From: Tupaia tana
Taxonomy: Eukaryota > Chordata > Mammalia > Scandentia > Tupaiidae
Reading direction: 5' to 3'
NCBI GenBank assembly: GCA_026018925.1
Contig: JAKSZU010000018.1
Span: 34,071,807 to 34,135,806, forward strand
Length of the DNA: 64,000 bases
Position numbers and translations under genes: made by a program. Of the stretch, positions 1-10,840 are shown in pieces (positions within the stretch are counted from its first letter, which is position 1; each line of letters begins with the position of its first letter). Under the pieces are notes generated by a model. The model made no database searches. It saw only the letters and a program-made list of their open reading frames with translations, and had not been told where the DNA came from.

Positions 1-199
1 GAGGAGCTTCAACGTCAGTCTAAAGACAGCTCAGAAGACATACTTAACCTGTAGTCTTAATCAATTGTCTTTGCCCAGAGCACCTGTGTCTGTTCTCATT
101 TGTGACTCTTCATATTTATGCAAATGTTGGAATCTTTTTAAGTCTTTTCCAGCCTGTGATCTGAAATGTGTCTTGTCCCTATTCCCAGCAACACAGTTA

Positions 200-346
200 T
201 TTTTCAGTAGCTGTTGGTATCTCTGCTCTTTAGAGTCTAAGTCCCATGAGGGCAAGAACCTTGTTTCTTTGGTTTCTGTGACAGTCATAGTGCCTAGAAT
301 TAGACATGGAAGGCCCCTGATAAATATGAATTGTACAAATGAATGA
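200..346 (+). repeat. L2 LINE 3'-end fragment
   Basis: The stretch holds the usual L2 3'-end signature: 'agtctaagtcccatgagggc', then 'cttgtttctttgg', 'tgcctagaatt' and a final AAATGAATGA. This matches the L2 tail as I remember it (gcaagctccatgagggcaggg, then cctggcacatagtaggtgctc). It is a decayed relic with no coding content. Confidence 0.6.
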
Positions 347-2555
347 CTGTTGACTCACTGACTAAATTGTTTGGGAGAACGTTGGGATATGGATGTGACT
401 GAAATGCTTCACACAGAGGAGCAAGAAGGAAACTAATAATGATCGCCCTTCTCCTGTAGTATTTACCGTGATGGAACAACTACACCCACATCTAATTCCT
501 ATGAAGGCCTTACTTGCCAAACTGCCTCTCTGTTCTTAAGAGAATCTCTAACTCCTTATATTCTAATCTCTCTCATACCTAATATTTTATTCCTTGGACA
601 CTGAACTTTCTGTCTTGCTTCAGCTTAAGTTTTGTAAGAAAGACATATTGAGACTTACAGGGACCTGGACACCAAAAATGTGTATTTACTGCTCCTTGTA
701 TTACCCTCATCAGCACTGTGGATTGTTGAGAAGGATAAATGAAGACATTATAGTTCAGGTTTGATCTCAAATCCCATTTGCATTCCAAAACAAAGAGCAA
801 GTCTGTGTTTCATTGTGATTGTATAATAGGAAGTAAAGGACTGTGGCTTATGTTACTTGGAGTTGATTTAAATTTTTATGAACCTGATACCTCTGAAAGG
901 CAATAATCAAAATAAAACCACAGTAATTATTTTCATTTGAAAACATCAGAATGAGACTTCATTACATTCTGGTGAGTGACTCAGGAGGAAGTATGGGAAG
1001 GCAGAGCATCAGCTCCATCTTGAAAATAAATTTCTTAAAATATTCAGTGGTTGTGGAAGGAAATACAAAGCCAGAGGTGACAATTTTCAATCAATATTCC
1101 AAATTCTTTTAATTAAGGATGTCTTGGGATTGCAGACTGTGCTGGGACATACATATGTATCTATAATAAACAAGATGTATTTTGCAGAAATGGATTTGGG
1201 TTTTGGCATCGACTTGATAGGGAGATCAAAGCACTAGTTGGCATTAGAAGGATTTAGATACATTTGTCATAGGCAGCTGTTATGCTAATCTCATTTATGC
1301 AGTTGTCAGCTGATAGGCTCTGATGAGCCAGCTGAGTGGGAAAATCATTATTCCATCCCTATTGTGATAAGTGTTATTTATTACTGTCAAATGGTATTAA
1401 TGTTTGATTCAAAGATGGGGAGTGGGCACCATCTACATGAAGTTCATCCATTCATGGTCAACTGCAACAAAAGGAATCGCTGAATTCCAGCCAAACGAAC
1501 TTCATTTCTGGGTGAAAAAAGAATAATGGATTTAATTTGCATATGTTTTAAAAGGGTAATGAAGTAATATGATGTTTATCTTGGTTGAAGAGTGGTAATT
1601 TTCCTTGGCGAGACTCCAGCCTTGTTGGAGCCATTGTGAGACATTTACTGTTGGGTTGGTGTGGAAGGACTTTTCAAAGCAGCAGGTGCATTGAGGGTGG
1701 GAGGGGGGCAAGATGATTTATTCATTAGGCCAAAAATGAGCAATCTGGACATCTATTTTTTCTTCATCTTCCTCAGAAATGTATTTGTAACAAAATCCCC
1801 TCGCTCTTCCCCCGTGATGGTGATATCCCCTGATTTTCACATTCCTTTTGTGGCCTTTGACAATTTAATTATGTGAAATCCCTAACCCGTCACTCACTTC
1901 ATTTCTGTCCCTCTTTTGTTATGATCAGATTTGCTGTTTCCACTCCATCTAAACTGATATTTGTACAGGCCTGGTGTTTTGGAATGGGGTGTTGCTCTTT
2001 AGTTACGGTAAAACTAGGAGACAGTTAAGGATGACTACCAATGATAGAGGGTTTGTTCTTAAGCATTTCGTTAAATTAACTGCTCAGCTGAGCTCTGAGT
2101 TGTTAAAAATGATTCCTCTCTGTTTGGAGACTTGCAGAGAGCTGTCCCCCTTTCAATACAGCTGCATTGGTTAATGCCGCCTTGGATTATTTTTCTTGTG
2201 TTAAAAATACAGATAACCTAATTATAGCGCCTCCCCAGTTCCCAAACGCCTCACTTAATGACTCATTAGTGCAGTGAGAACACTTTCCATCGCTCGCTAA
2301 ATCATATTCCGTTTCTGAGGACTTCATCTTCTTTATTCGTATTTGCTCTAGAAAAAAAAAAAGTTTGACTCAACATATTTTAGAACCTTTGATTTTGCTG
2401 ATTGGCTACATTTCTATAATGAGCTGGTCACTTTTCAGAACCCAGCTTTTCTCTTCTATTTGGGTTGATAAAAATGGGGCCAGATGCCTCTGTTCAGTGG
2501 GAGGAAGACTTGGGTCATAGAGTTTTATAAATCCTTGTACTCAAAGAACACTGTC
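347..2555. other. Repeat-poor intergenic DNA; possible conserved noncoding block at about 1000-2350
   Basis: No SINE, LINE, LTR or coding signal is recognised here. Positions 520-600 are weakly L2-like. From about 1000 to 2350 the sequence is unusually free of microsatellites and retroelement debris and contains AT-rich motifs such as CTTTTAATTAAGG and AATTAACTGCTCAGCTGAGC. Long-preserved regulatory DNA often looks like this, but conservation cannot be judged from one sequence. Reading frames are short (71 codons or fewer) and resemble nothing known. Confidence 0.35.
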
Positions 2556-2705
2556 TTCCTTCTTACCCAGTATTGAATGTACTGTTATTGGAATTCAGAG
2601 TCTTCTATTGTATCACTTAATCCACCATGTATCCCCATAGGCCAACATAATGACTGGCACAGAAAGCATTCTAGGAATATGTGCTGAATAAATAAATGAA
2701 CCTTA
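2556..2705 (+). repeat. L2-like LINE 3'-end fragment
   Basis: The order of motifs ('attgtatcacttaatccacc', 'catgtatccccata', 'atgactggcacagaaagcat', 'gctgaataaataaatgaa') follows the 3' end of L2. It is quite diverged, so an L3 or other LINE relic is possible. Confidence 0.45.
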
Positions 2706-2724
2706 GGAAGCTTACAGTCTAGTT

Positions 2725-3245
2725 CAAGGGTTGGCAAAGCTCTCTGTAAAGGGCTAGAGAGTAAATATCTAAGGCCTTGTGGGCCAGATGGTCCCTGTTG
2801 CAACTATTCAACTGATGTAGCTTGAGGGCAACCATACACCATGCATGAGTGGGCATGGCTATATTCCGATACATCTTTGCTTTCTACTGCTAAAATCTGT
2901 ACTTTATATATAAATTTCATGTGCCATGAATATTATTTTACTTTTGGTTGTTTCCCACCCTTCCCAATTCTCTCTGAAGAATTAAAAAAAAAATCATTCT
3001 TAGGCCAGCAGGTGGCATGGTGGTTAAGGCACTGGATTCCCATATGGCCTACCATAGTTCAAGTCCCGGGCCTGATAGTTTGCTTTCTCACTTCCCCCCT
3101 CTTTTTCTCTTTCTCTGTTTCTCTCTGGTGAGTGTGCGTGCTCTGTAGAAAATTGGAAAATGATGATAATGATAAATAAAATTAAATAATTATTTAAAAA
3201 AATCATTCTTAGTTCGCAGACCATACCCATGGACCCCATGAGTTC
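2725..3245 (+). mobile_element. hAT-Charlie-type nonautonomous DNA transposon relic, split by a SINE
   Basis: The start reads 'gttggcaaagctctctgtaa agggc', then 'taaggccttgtgggccagat' and 'ggtccctgttgcaactattc'. This is the widespread mammalian MER element with 'ggccatatggtctctgttgcaac' and 'ggctgtgttccaataaaac'. A later 'ggcatggctatattccgata' fits the same consensus. A short SINE sits inside it. The right end after the SINE is uncertain. A second copy of the family lies at 40465-40665. Confidence 0.55.
3003..3195 (+). mobile_element. Short SINE, with TSD
   Basis: The tRNA-like head starts GGCCAGCAGGTGGCATGG and has a B-box-like AGTTCAAGTCCC. The tail is CTCTCTGGTGAGTG followed by an AT-rich run. 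The flanking direct repeat AAATCATTCTTAG (2991-3003 and about 3200-3212) is a clear target-site duplication and fixes both ends within the host MER relic. Confidence 0.85.
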
Positions 3246-3289
3246 TGGTCTAGTGAGTTTACAGGGCACTAAAGTAATCACCTCTTTGG

Positions 3290-3730
3290 GCTTGTTTCCT
3301 ATCGTTCTCACCCTTATTTCCTACTCTTCAGACATTTGGGCCTTTTTTCTGTTCTGCAAATTTGCCATGCTTGTTCCTGTTTTAGGGCCTGCCCCTTTGC
3401 TGTTCCTTCTGCCTGGAATGCTTTACACACAGGTGTTCCCATGGCTGGTTTCCTTCTCGTAATTCATTTGGGTCTCAACACAAATGCTAATTCTTTATGG
3501 AGGCCTTTCCTAATACATCACCTCCAAGTGGCACTTCTACCCCAGCCATTGACTTCTGTTTCACTGTGTTTTATGTCCTTACCCTTTGTTTACAAACATA
3601 TCTGTTTCTAGAATGTATACCCTTGAGACCAGGACTATTATCTATCTTTTGAAGTGTGGGTCTCCAGTGCCTAGAACAGTATCTGGCACATGGTAGATGG
3701 TCAATCATGGTCTGGGGACTGAATGATTAG
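3290..3730 (+). repeat. L2 LINE 3'-end fragment (long)
   Basis: Classic L2 3' region: 'gcctgcccctttgctgttcc', 'ttctgcctggaatgcttt', 'ggcctttcctaatacatcac', 'ttctagaatgtataccctt' and 'atctggcacatggtagatgg'. The order and spacing match the L2 3' end well. It is non-coding. Confidence 0.75.
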
Positions 3731-4199
3731 AACAGTGAAAAAAAAAAATGGATGGGATACAGGAGGATGTCAAACAGAAAACATTCTCATTCTGGGTATA
3801 TTTTTGGTATTCCTCCCTTAAGATCCCAACAATCAAATAAGCAAACAAATGTGTACAGAAATAACTATGATACAAGATGCCAAGCTCTGAGGACCACGTG
3901 GGATTCAGAGAAGATAGAACTTATCGCAAGGTGGGTGAAGAGCAAAAAGATTCATGTAGGAGGCAGTCTTTGCACTAAATGTGGGATCTGCAGATAGTAG
4001 TGGGGAAGATTTGCTGTAGTATGGGTTTCTGGATTCAGAAGACATGTCTAAGGGACACGGATTCCTGAGTGTTATTTATGACTTATATTTAAGTGTGGAA
4101 CTCAAAAAAGAGATGAAGATTTGAATGTTAGCATTTCTAGGGAGCCACTTGCAGAAAGTATGTTAATTATCTAGTCCAGCCTTTCCATTAAAGATCCAT
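3731..4199. other. Unassigned intergenic DNA
   Basis: Contains a run of A at about 3740 but no repeat or gene that I recognise. An 81-codon open frame over 3752-3997 has no domain or signal. Confidence 0.5.
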
Positions 4200-4206
4200 A
4201 ACCTTG

Positions 4207-4457
4207 GGGCCAACAGGTGGTGTGGTGGTTAAGATATTGGATTTCCATATAGCTGATTGAGGTTTGAGTCCCTGACCTGGCAACTTGAAAATCATTCCAG
4301 GTGCATGGATGCGTGTGCCCAAAATCCCAGGAGGAGAATAGAGAAGGGATTGTAGTGTGGCCATCCGTCTTAGGGGTTGCTTTCTCACTTTCCCTCTCTC
4401 TGTTTCTTTCCAGGAAGCATATATACCCCATGGCAAAAATCTTAAACACACACAAAC
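4207..4457 (+). mobile_element. Long SINE (diverged), with TSD
   Basis: The head reads GGCCAACAGGTGGTGTGGTG, with a B-box-like GGTTTGAGTCCC. The body has AGGAGGAGAATAGAGAAGGG and the end has CCCATGGCAAAAATC followed by a CA-rich tail. The short direct repeat AACCTT(G/A) at 4200 and 4458 bounds it. Many CpG sites of the family have decayed here, so this is an older copy. Confidence 0.8.
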
Positions 4458-5383
4458 AACCTTAGCAACAATTAGACCCTAGGAGCTTTTCCCAGCCAAT
4501 GAGCAACAGGAACAAAAGAATAGGTGTGAAACATTTTATTCTGCCCATATGAGTGTCTCAAACAGGGTGTGCCTCCCATCTGGCCTCCTCTGCATCCTTC
4601 CTAACTGCACCCTTCAGTCTCCTCCAAGTACCATGCTGCTTCATGCCTTTGCATGTGCTGTTTCTTATTTATTTAACAAAGATGTATTTCCTTCATTTAT
4701 TTCTTGAATGTCCCTGGGGCTAAGGCAGTTAAGCTAAATAAGCGAAGTGGACCTGGTGTAGTCTGGGATAAACTGGAGAGTACTCAACTGTATCCAAAGA
4801 AGAGGCTGCTGCTCAATCAGAGTCAATTTTTGCCACAGAGGAATATGGGCTCTGTGTTGGCAAATCTCCCAGTATTTTATTTTATTTTATTTTTTTGAGA
4901 AATAGGAGATACGGATTTAAAAATATTAGTACTAGTTTAAATTTTGAAAAGAATCACAAAACACAGCTGAGAACCAGATTTGATTTAGGCCCCAGTTTTG
5001 TGCTTCCTGGTATCTAAGCCAACATCTCCTCTTTAGAATTTTGCACAAGGGTCATCTCTTAGTACTTTCATGATACCCTGTCCATGCAACTACTCTTATC
5101 ATGTTGGCTATGATTCTGATTGGACTCCTTAGAGACCCCAACCAAGCAATTATTAATAGCTCTCTGAAGATGATTAGAAAGCAGTGTACTTAGCCCATGT
5201 TGCTTTGACTTCCTGTATTGCCACTGTGACATCAACAAAATTACACGGAGCGTGCTGCTTCAATAGATGGAGAGGTGATGTTGTCAAGGAAACATTACAG
5301 TATTCCTTTTCCTTTATATGTTCTGTGAGAATATCACCTAAACTATTTTCAGGAAAGCTTGGCTTCCTAAGCAACTGATCTGT
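4458..5383. other. Unassigned intergenic DNA with a weak L2-like patch
   Basis: About 4540-4670 ('cctcccatctggcctcctct', 'catgctgcttcatgcctttg') resembles an L2 3' region. The rest is unassigned. No gene is supported. Confidence 0.4.
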
Positions 5384-5395
5384 CTCTTCTCTCTC

Positions 5396-5449
<54 letters not shown>

Positions 5450-5472
5450 TGTCTGTCTGTCTGTCTGTCTGT
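5384..5472. repeat. Compound microsatellite (TC)n-(TG)n-(TCTG)n
   Basis: A CT-dinucleotide run passes into GTGTGT and then GTCTGTCTGTCT repeats. It is a simple repeat and likely length-polymorphic. Confidence 0.95.
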
Positions 5473-5649
5473 GTATTTGTTCTTTGCTTTGACCCTTAGG
5501 GAGCTCCCTGCTTCATTTATAGCCCATCTCTTTCTACTGAATACTCACTTAACTATTTACTTTCATTTTCCTTTCATCCTAGTTCATTCTGCTTTATCCT
5601 AGTGTACCTCATGTATTTTTTAAAAAGGAAATTCAGGTACCCTCTTTTT

Positions 5650-5900
5650 TTTTTTTTTTAAAGATGATTTATTTCATGAAAGAAAAAAAGGAGAGAGACT
5701 GAGATATGGCATCCGCAACAGTATCCTGCCTCCATGATCCACAGCCAGCCTTCAGTCAGCCCCAGAAAATGGCTGTGTACACACCTGGCATACTCAGAGA
5801 TGTTACTCAGAGATGTCTTCAGACTTGAACTGTAAATCTTCCCATGTGAGATTGCCACACAGAGTGTTGCATCCCATCACTGTGTCTCGATGTGGCCCCC
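5650..5900 (-). mobile_element. Old SINE group member
   Basis: The plus strand shows a T run, then AAAGATGATTTATTTCATGA, a GA-rich tract, CCACAGCCAGCCTTCAG and ACCTGGCATACTCAGAGA, ending near GATGTGGCCCCC. This order (poly-T, GA-rich, 'cctggcat-ttcag', '-ggcccc') is shared with copies at 8132, 8390, 18934 and 41870, so it is a minus-strand old SINE. Confidence 0.6.
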
Positions 5901-5934
5901 AATCTCCTCTTTGACATGAAACAGGGTATGTGTT

Positions 5935-6590
5935 CTAGTTCATTCTATTGCTATTACGAAAAATACCCGAGTCTGGATACCTTATAGAAACAGAGGTTTA
6001 TTCAGCTCACAGTTTGGAGGTTCAAGATCCAAGGGCCACGTCTGGTGAGAATCTCCTGGCTACATTGCATGGCAGAGGGCAAGGGCTCAAGAACTCATGC
6101 ATCTGTATCCATGTGTCTCTCTTCTAGTCCTATTTCTCTCCTTATAAATCCACTAGGAATCAATCATGGGTTTCCCATTGTGATGGCCTTAATACTAATT
6201 CTCTCCTGAAGGCCCCACCTTTCAACATCATAGTTGGGTTAAATTTTCATTCTCTTTTTTTGTTTGTTTTTTTGAGAGGTTTTTGCTATAGGGCATGTGC
6301 ACTTGCCAGAAAGACAGAGAGACAGAAAGCAAGAAATCACCCCCCAGGGGGAACGGCCACGCCCTTCTCCTCTTGGGATCTTGGGCACGCACGCACACGC
6401 ACCCAGCGTGAGTTTTAAGCCACCAGGTCTGGAACTCAAACCGTGGTTGACTACATGGGAGTTCAGCGACATAGCCATTACGCTAACTACTGGTCCCAAT
6501 TTTCATTCTCTTAATCCCATCAAAAAATATCAACACATGAATTTTGGAGGGATGCAAACAACAGAAATATGAATAAATAAATACAGATCA
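5935..6590 (-). mobile_element. MaLR-type LTR (MST/MLT1-like), split by a SINE
   Basis: The plus strand reads 'tctagttcattctattgcta' and 'aatacccgagtctggatacc', then 'cacagtttggaggttcaaga' and 'ctgaaggccccacctttcaa'. This is the reverse complement of the familiar MaLR LTR 3' half (cccagtctcaggtat; tgttatagcaacac; actaagaca). A long SINE interrupts it at 6256-6497, after which the LTR resumes ('cttaatcccatc', 'tgaattttggagggatgcaa'). Only LTR sequence is visible, with no internal coding region. Confidence 0.75.
6256..6497 (-). mobile_element. Long SINE in MaLR LTR, with TSD
   Basis: Minus-strand copy: T-rich start, GAGAGGTTTTTGCTATAGGGC, the GA-rich tract, TTCTCCTCTTGGGATCTTGG, and an end at CGCTAACTACTGGTCCC. 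The flanking AATTTTCATTCTCTT (6241 and 6498) is a target-site duplication of about 14 bp. Retained CpG such as GCACGCACGCACACGC suggests moderate age. Confidence 0.92.
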
Positions 6591-6599
6591 TATTTAATT

Positions 6600-7345
6600 T
6601 TAGACTTCTCTAGTATAGTCCCTAAATGAGTTAGTTATGGGGAATGGAGGAAATGAGCCTGCAATGTCTTTTATCTTTCTTGGGCATACTGGTAATGTCC
6701 TACATAGAAATACTTGGTGAATATACACCAAATGATGAATAGACAATGAGATACTTGACCATGTCAATCGATTTCCTTTAGATAATCCATTTAAAGGGGC
6801 CAATAAATTGATGAGACAAATCACAGTTTTCATTATCAAGAATGAAGATGGATATTTGAGATTTTTAGCTTCTTTGCCATATTTATCATTTTATTGCTAG
6901 AGCTTCATACAAGAGCAGTTAACGAGAATAAGTTAAAGGAGACTGAAATTATATCACATTATAACTGACACTTCTAGGATTAATTTTACAACTTGTGATT
7001 TTAATTTTGGTGAAAATGTATTTAAAATTATCTCTTGTCACCATCTCTTATTAAACATAATGAAACTTGATGATATTCTAATAACATTAAACTGTTTTGG
7101 TAGTCACTGAGGTTGGTATGAAAAGACTATTCAAGCTAAGAAAATAGTGGATCATTTTTGAAAGAAGTATTTGGGGAGCTTTGAGGAGCTGAGTATTTCA
7201 TTCATCTTGCATACTGCACTCTCTCTCACACCAGTGGGTAATTTAGAAGATATTCTCTACATTAGAAGAACTCATGTGCAATTGATGGGGGGGGGGGGGC
7301 CGGAAATCAAGGACATTTTAGCAGAGAAAGAAACAAAAAGAGAGG
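6600..7345. other. Unassigned AT-rich DNA with a 13-base G run
   Basis: No repeat family or gene recognised. A pure G run lies at 7287-7299. Confidence 0.45.
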
Positions 7346-7349
7346 CGAG

Positions 7350-7476
7350 ATCACTTTGCTGCTATTTGGTGTCTATGTTCCCAGCTGATTTTTATTATTA
7401 GCAGGCCATAGAATGTACTGGGTCCCCAAAGCTTGCAAAATAAAATTACTGATATAACTAGGGCATTGCATTTATC
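7350..7476 (+). repeat. Unclassified dispersed repeat, copy 1
   Basis: Aligned by eye with 9878-9999. Shared landmarks in order are TTTGCTGCTATTT, TTTTTATTATTAG, ACTGGGTCCCC, AATAAAATTACT and ATTGCATTTA. The two copies have the same orientation and lie 2.5 kb apart. The AATAAA near its end suggests an LTR or LINE end, but I do not recognise the family. Confidence 0.55.
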
Positions 7477-7806
7477 TTTTTAGATCTTCCTTGTCATACT
7501 CCTTCCCTCCCTCCTTTCTTTCTTACCTTTTGAATCCTTTTTTTCTTTTTCACTCAGGTCTAAAATCCATGCCATGACCTCCTTCTTACATCAACTTTTC
7601 CCTTTTGCTAGACAAGGAAAAGATTATTTGAGGCCAGAAGAATATTATATGCTGGGGAAACTTAGATAAGTGCTCTCATTTTTTTCCTTAATAGTGAAGT
7701 AGCAATTGTTTGAAAGCTTGCTATATTCCAGACATTTACAAATTTAGGATCTTTATATGTTCAGTTCATATATCTCTGTTTACGGTCTTCTTAAGAAACT
7801 TGCAAC
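7477..7806. other. Unassigned AT- and pyrimidine-rich DNA
   Basis: Includes a short CT-rich patch at 7500-7550. No feature recognised. Confidence 0.4.
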
Positions 7807-7807
7807 T

Positions 7808-7976
7808 TAAAAAATTTTTTTTTCAGTTTGATATATGGCACATGCACTTGCCAGAGGAAGGTGGGGGGGGGGGGGGGAGAGAAGAGAAGAGAGAGTGGGA
7901 AAGTGAAAATTCAGTCCCCAGGATGTATGGCTATGCCACAAATCCTTCTCCTCCATTCTCTTCTTGAGTTTTGGGT

Positions 7977-8018
<42 letters not shown>

Positions 8019-8118
8019 GGTCTGATTTTTTTTTTACATTGCAGGGTTTGGGACTCAAACTGCATAATCAGCCAAGTGGGATCCAGCCATGTTAATCTTC
8101 ACAGCATCTGCTGGCTCA
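7808..8118 (-). mobile_element. Long SINE with expanded (AC)n and G run
   Basis: The family order is intact: TTTGATATATGGCACATGCAC, a GA-rich tract, CCTTCTCCTCCATTCTC, GGGACTCAAACTG and an end at CATCTGCTGGC. A run of 16 or so G (about 7862) and an (AC)n array (7979-8017) have grown inside it. The latter sits where other copies carry GCACGCACACGC. Confidence 0.8.
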
Positions 8119-8131
8119 AAATTCATGGATT

Positions 8132-8149
8132 TTAAAAAATAAGTCTATT

Positions 8150-8189
<40 letters not shown>

Positions 8190-8378
8190 AGTACTCTCAA
8201 TAGGGTCTTGCCATCCAGGATCATCCCCTAGCCTTCCCACCCAGCTAGGATTATGGCTATACCCATGGGCATACCTGGCATGTTCAGATCAACCCAAGAA
8301 CTGAACCCAGGCCTTTTATGTGTTTCCAGGTTTATGCATTGGTGCCCTACTGCCTCCACCATTGCAGCTAGGCCACTG
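8132..8378 (-). mobile_element. Old SINE group member
   Basis: AT-rich start, (AG)n(ACAG)n, CATCCAGGATCATCCCCTAG, ACCTGGCATGTTCAGATCAA and GAACTGAACCCAGGCC, ending at CATTGCAGCTAGGCC. Same order as at 8390 and 9480. Minus strand. Confidence 0.65.
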
Positions 8379-8389
8379 AAGGATTTTTA

Positions 8390-8640
8390 TAAAATTTAAA
8401 AAAAAATCTATTTATATGTTACATGAATGAGTGAGAGGGAAACAAATAGACAAATAGTCAAATAAATAGTGTTCTGATGTTGTGGTCCACCCCTAGCCTT
8501 CCCCAGCTCAGATCATGTCCAGGCATGAGCCTAATACACTCAGGGAGGTCCCTGGATATAAATCTAGAACCTTTCCATTTGGGTCAGCCTTGAAGAATAT
8601 CATGTTTTATTGTTATGCCGTTGTCCAGCCCCCACCTGTG
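8390..8640 (-). mobile_element. Old SINE group member, degraded
   Basis: Follows head to tail after the previous copy. GAGTGAGAGGGAAACAAATA, GGTCCACCCCTAGCCTTCCC and CCAGGCATGAGCC, ending near GTTGTCCAGCCCC. It is more decayed than its neighbour. Confidence 0.5.
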
Positions 8641-8919
8641 GATTTTCATAGCATTCTTTTAACTCTGTCTCAGGTCAGTCCCTTTTCTGTCCTTCCCTCA
8701 TTCCTGGATGTAAATTATGTTAATACAACAAGTATTTGTTGAGCAGATGGCTTGCAGGGAGTAGAGAACTCTGACCTGAATCAGTCTTTGCTATCTGAGA
8801 GCTCACTATTATGTAGGAATGATAAGACAAGTCAACTAATAGCTCTCAGATGATATGAGAAGTATAAGGGAAGCATATAACCTACACACCAACAGGAACA
8901 AAAAAGAGTGTAAAATTTT

Positions 8920-9189
8920 TTTTTTTTTTTTTTGAGAGGTTTTCGCTATAGGGCACGTGCGCTCGCCAGACAGACAAACAGAGAGAGACAGAGAGACAGA
9001 AAGTGAGAAATCATCCTCCAGCGGGGATGGCCACACCACAATCCTTTCTCCTCCATTCTCCTCTCGGGATCTTGGGTGCACACGCACACGCACCCGGCGT
9101 GAGTTTTAAGTCACCGGGTCCGGGACGCAAACCGCGGTCGACTACGTGAGAGTCCAGCGACATAGCCATTACGCTAACTGCTGGTTCCC
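8920..9189 (-). mobile_element. Long SINE, well preserved, with TSD
   Basis: T run, then GAGAGGTTTTCGCTATAGGGC, GCGCTCGCCAGACAGAC, CTCCATTCTCCTCTCGGG, GTCCGGGACGCAAACCGCGG and an end at CTAACTGCTGGTTCCC. The TSD AAGAGTGTAAAATTTT (8904-8919 and 9190-9205) is perfect over 16 bases. Many CpGs survive, which marks a young copy. Confidence 0.95.
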
Positions 9190-9479
9190 AAGAGTGTAAA
9201 ATTTTCAGATGTGACATTTGAAATGGGCCTGGAAGGATCTGTAGCACTAGAACTGAAGAGAAAGGGGGGAAAGCATTTATGGTAGAGAAAAGCAGGTGCA
9301 CCATCAGGATCCCCCTCAAATGGAGCTCCCCTTGGGAGTGGAGGATGCTGGTGGAGGGGTGGAAGAAGTCCTGGGAATGGAGCTGGGCTGGGGCCTTGTG
9401 AGTCTTTGGTGTGGTGAGGAGAATATTGACTCTATCCTATGAGATACAGGAAAACAATGAGCATGTATGTAACATTTTT

Positions 9480-9685
9480 ATCAGAGTCAGAGATATTGCA
9501 GACAAGGTCTCCTTATTTCCACAATCCTTCTGCCCCAGCATCTCAGCTAGATAGGACCATGACATGTACCATCATACCTGGCCTGTTCAGGTTAGGCCAA
9601 GAACCAAACCGAGGCCGCCCATGCAGCCTCAGTTATCATGCAGCCAGATCTTCCTGTTTATACCACTGCCCCTGGCCCCCAGTGG
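9480..9685 (-). mobile_element. Old SINE group member
   Basis: GAGATATTGCAGACAAGG, CCCCAGCATCTCAGCTAG, CATACCTGGCCTGTTCAGG and AACCAAACCGAGGCC, ending at CACTGCCCCTGGCCCC. The order matches the 8132 copy. The poly-T end is not clear. Confidence 0.55.
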
Positions 9686-9877
9686 CATTTAAAATGGTGT
9701 AATGGGGCCTGCAGTGAAAGAAGATCATATTGGAGCAAGATAAGATTGAAGGGAAGACTCATGAAGAAACTATTGATACAGTCTAGGTGAGAGATGATAA
9801 AGGGTCCAGCTAACCTATGAAGAAGGAGTAGATCTGAGAAATATGTAGTAGGGGATATTGATAGAACCTGCATCATT

Positions 9878-9999
9878 TTGCTGCTATTTTTCATGCATGT
9901 TCTGGGCTAATTTTTATTAGTAGTAGGCTATGAAAATTACTGGGCCCCTAAAACATGGTAAATAAAATTACTAAGATAACTAAGTCATTACATTTACAG
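9878..9999 (+). repeat. Unclassified dispersed repeat, copy 2
   Basis: Partner of 7350-7476: TTTTGCTGCTATTTTTCATG, ATTTTTATTAGTAGTAGGC, AATTACTGGGCCCCTAAA, AATAAAATTACTAAGATAAC and CATTACATTTA. Similarity by eye is roughly three quarters or better. Confidence 0.55.
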
Positions 10000-10125
10000 G
10001 GAGAGTTGAAGGACAGGGTTGATCAGGAAGAGTTGGACTGGGAGGATGAGGGATTGGGAGGAGTTGAGGATAACTCTGAAAGCTCTAGTTCTCCTGATGC
10101 ATTAGAAGAGATGGAACTAAATGTA

Positions 10126-10580
10126 GTCTGACATCTTGGAATTGATGTCACTCAGGAGAAGCTCGATGGTTCCTTTATCCTCCTTCATTCATTCCATTTC
10201 CCCCCTTATTTATTTAATAAATACCAATTGAGAATCCACTAGATGCTAGTCACAAGGAATATAGTGCTAAAAACAGAAAAAAATCAAATGCAAAAGATTT
10301 CAAGGTTTAAAGCAACATAGCTGCATACCTGGTCAACTACTACCTGTGTCTTTTGAGGTAGAACCTAAAACCACTTGCCATCTGTCCCCTGCCCTGTCCT
10401 AGCACCAGTTAGAAACTTAATGAGGGATATATTAGAAATACAGAGAGTAAAAGGAGCCAGGTGGTGGCAGGGTGGGTGTAATGCTGTTCTTTAGAGGAAA
10501 GACATTCTTGGAACTTTCTCAGGTGCCCTTTTCACCTTAGCAATTCTGTCTTTTATATGTAGCAGTTTATATCCCCCTGT
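10126..10580. other. Unassigned intergenic DNA
   Basis: About 10200-10270 carries a weak ancient-repeat match ('taataaataccaattgagaa'). Nothing else is recognised. Confidence 0.4.
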
Positions 10581-10581
10581 T

Positions 10582-10840
10582 TGTTTATTTTTTCTTTTTA
10601 AGAGATTTTTGCTATAGGTTAAATGCGCTCGCTAGAGTCAGAGAGACAGAAAGTGAGAAATCATCCCCCAGGGGTAATGGCCACGCTGTAATACCTTCTC
10701 CTCCATTCTCCTCTCAGGATTTTGGGTTCACATGCACATGTGCCTGGCATGAGTTTCAAGCTGCCAGGTATAGGACTTAAACCATGGTGGGCCATGTGGG
10801 AATCTAGCACCTTAACTAACTACCACACCACCTGCAGACT
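10582..10840 (-). mobile_element. Long SINE, with short TSD
   Basis: TTTTTAAGAGATTTTTGCTATAGG, ATGCGCTCGCTAGAG, TCCTCCATTCTCCTCTCAGG and ACTTAAACCATGGTGGGCC, ending at CCACACCACCTGC. A short flanking repeat, about ATCCCCCT, bounds it. Confidence 0.85.

Larger units (their letters stand above)
8700..10125. repeat. Ancient mammalian interspersed repeat mosaic, interrupted by three later repeats
   Basis: Segments such as 'gacatttgaaatgggcctgg aagg', 'ggggccttgtgagtctttgg', 'gcatgtatgtaac' and 'acagtctaggtgagagatga' follow a long purine-rich ancestral repeat common in mammals ('gatctgagacctgaatgaag', 'gggccttgtaggcca', 'gtccaggcgagagatgatgg'). I cannot name it reliably. It is broken by the SINEs at 8920 and 9480 and by the unclassified repeat at 9878. 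Confidence 0.4.

Noticed and set aside
5935..6590. An endogenous retrovirus with coding capacity
   Set aside because: Only MaLR-type LTR sequence is present. No gag, pol or env-like reading frame lies next to any LTR in the window.
8132..8640. Tandem duplication of one old SINE
   Set aside because: The two neighbours share layout but differ throughout, so they are separate old insertions rather than a recent duplication.
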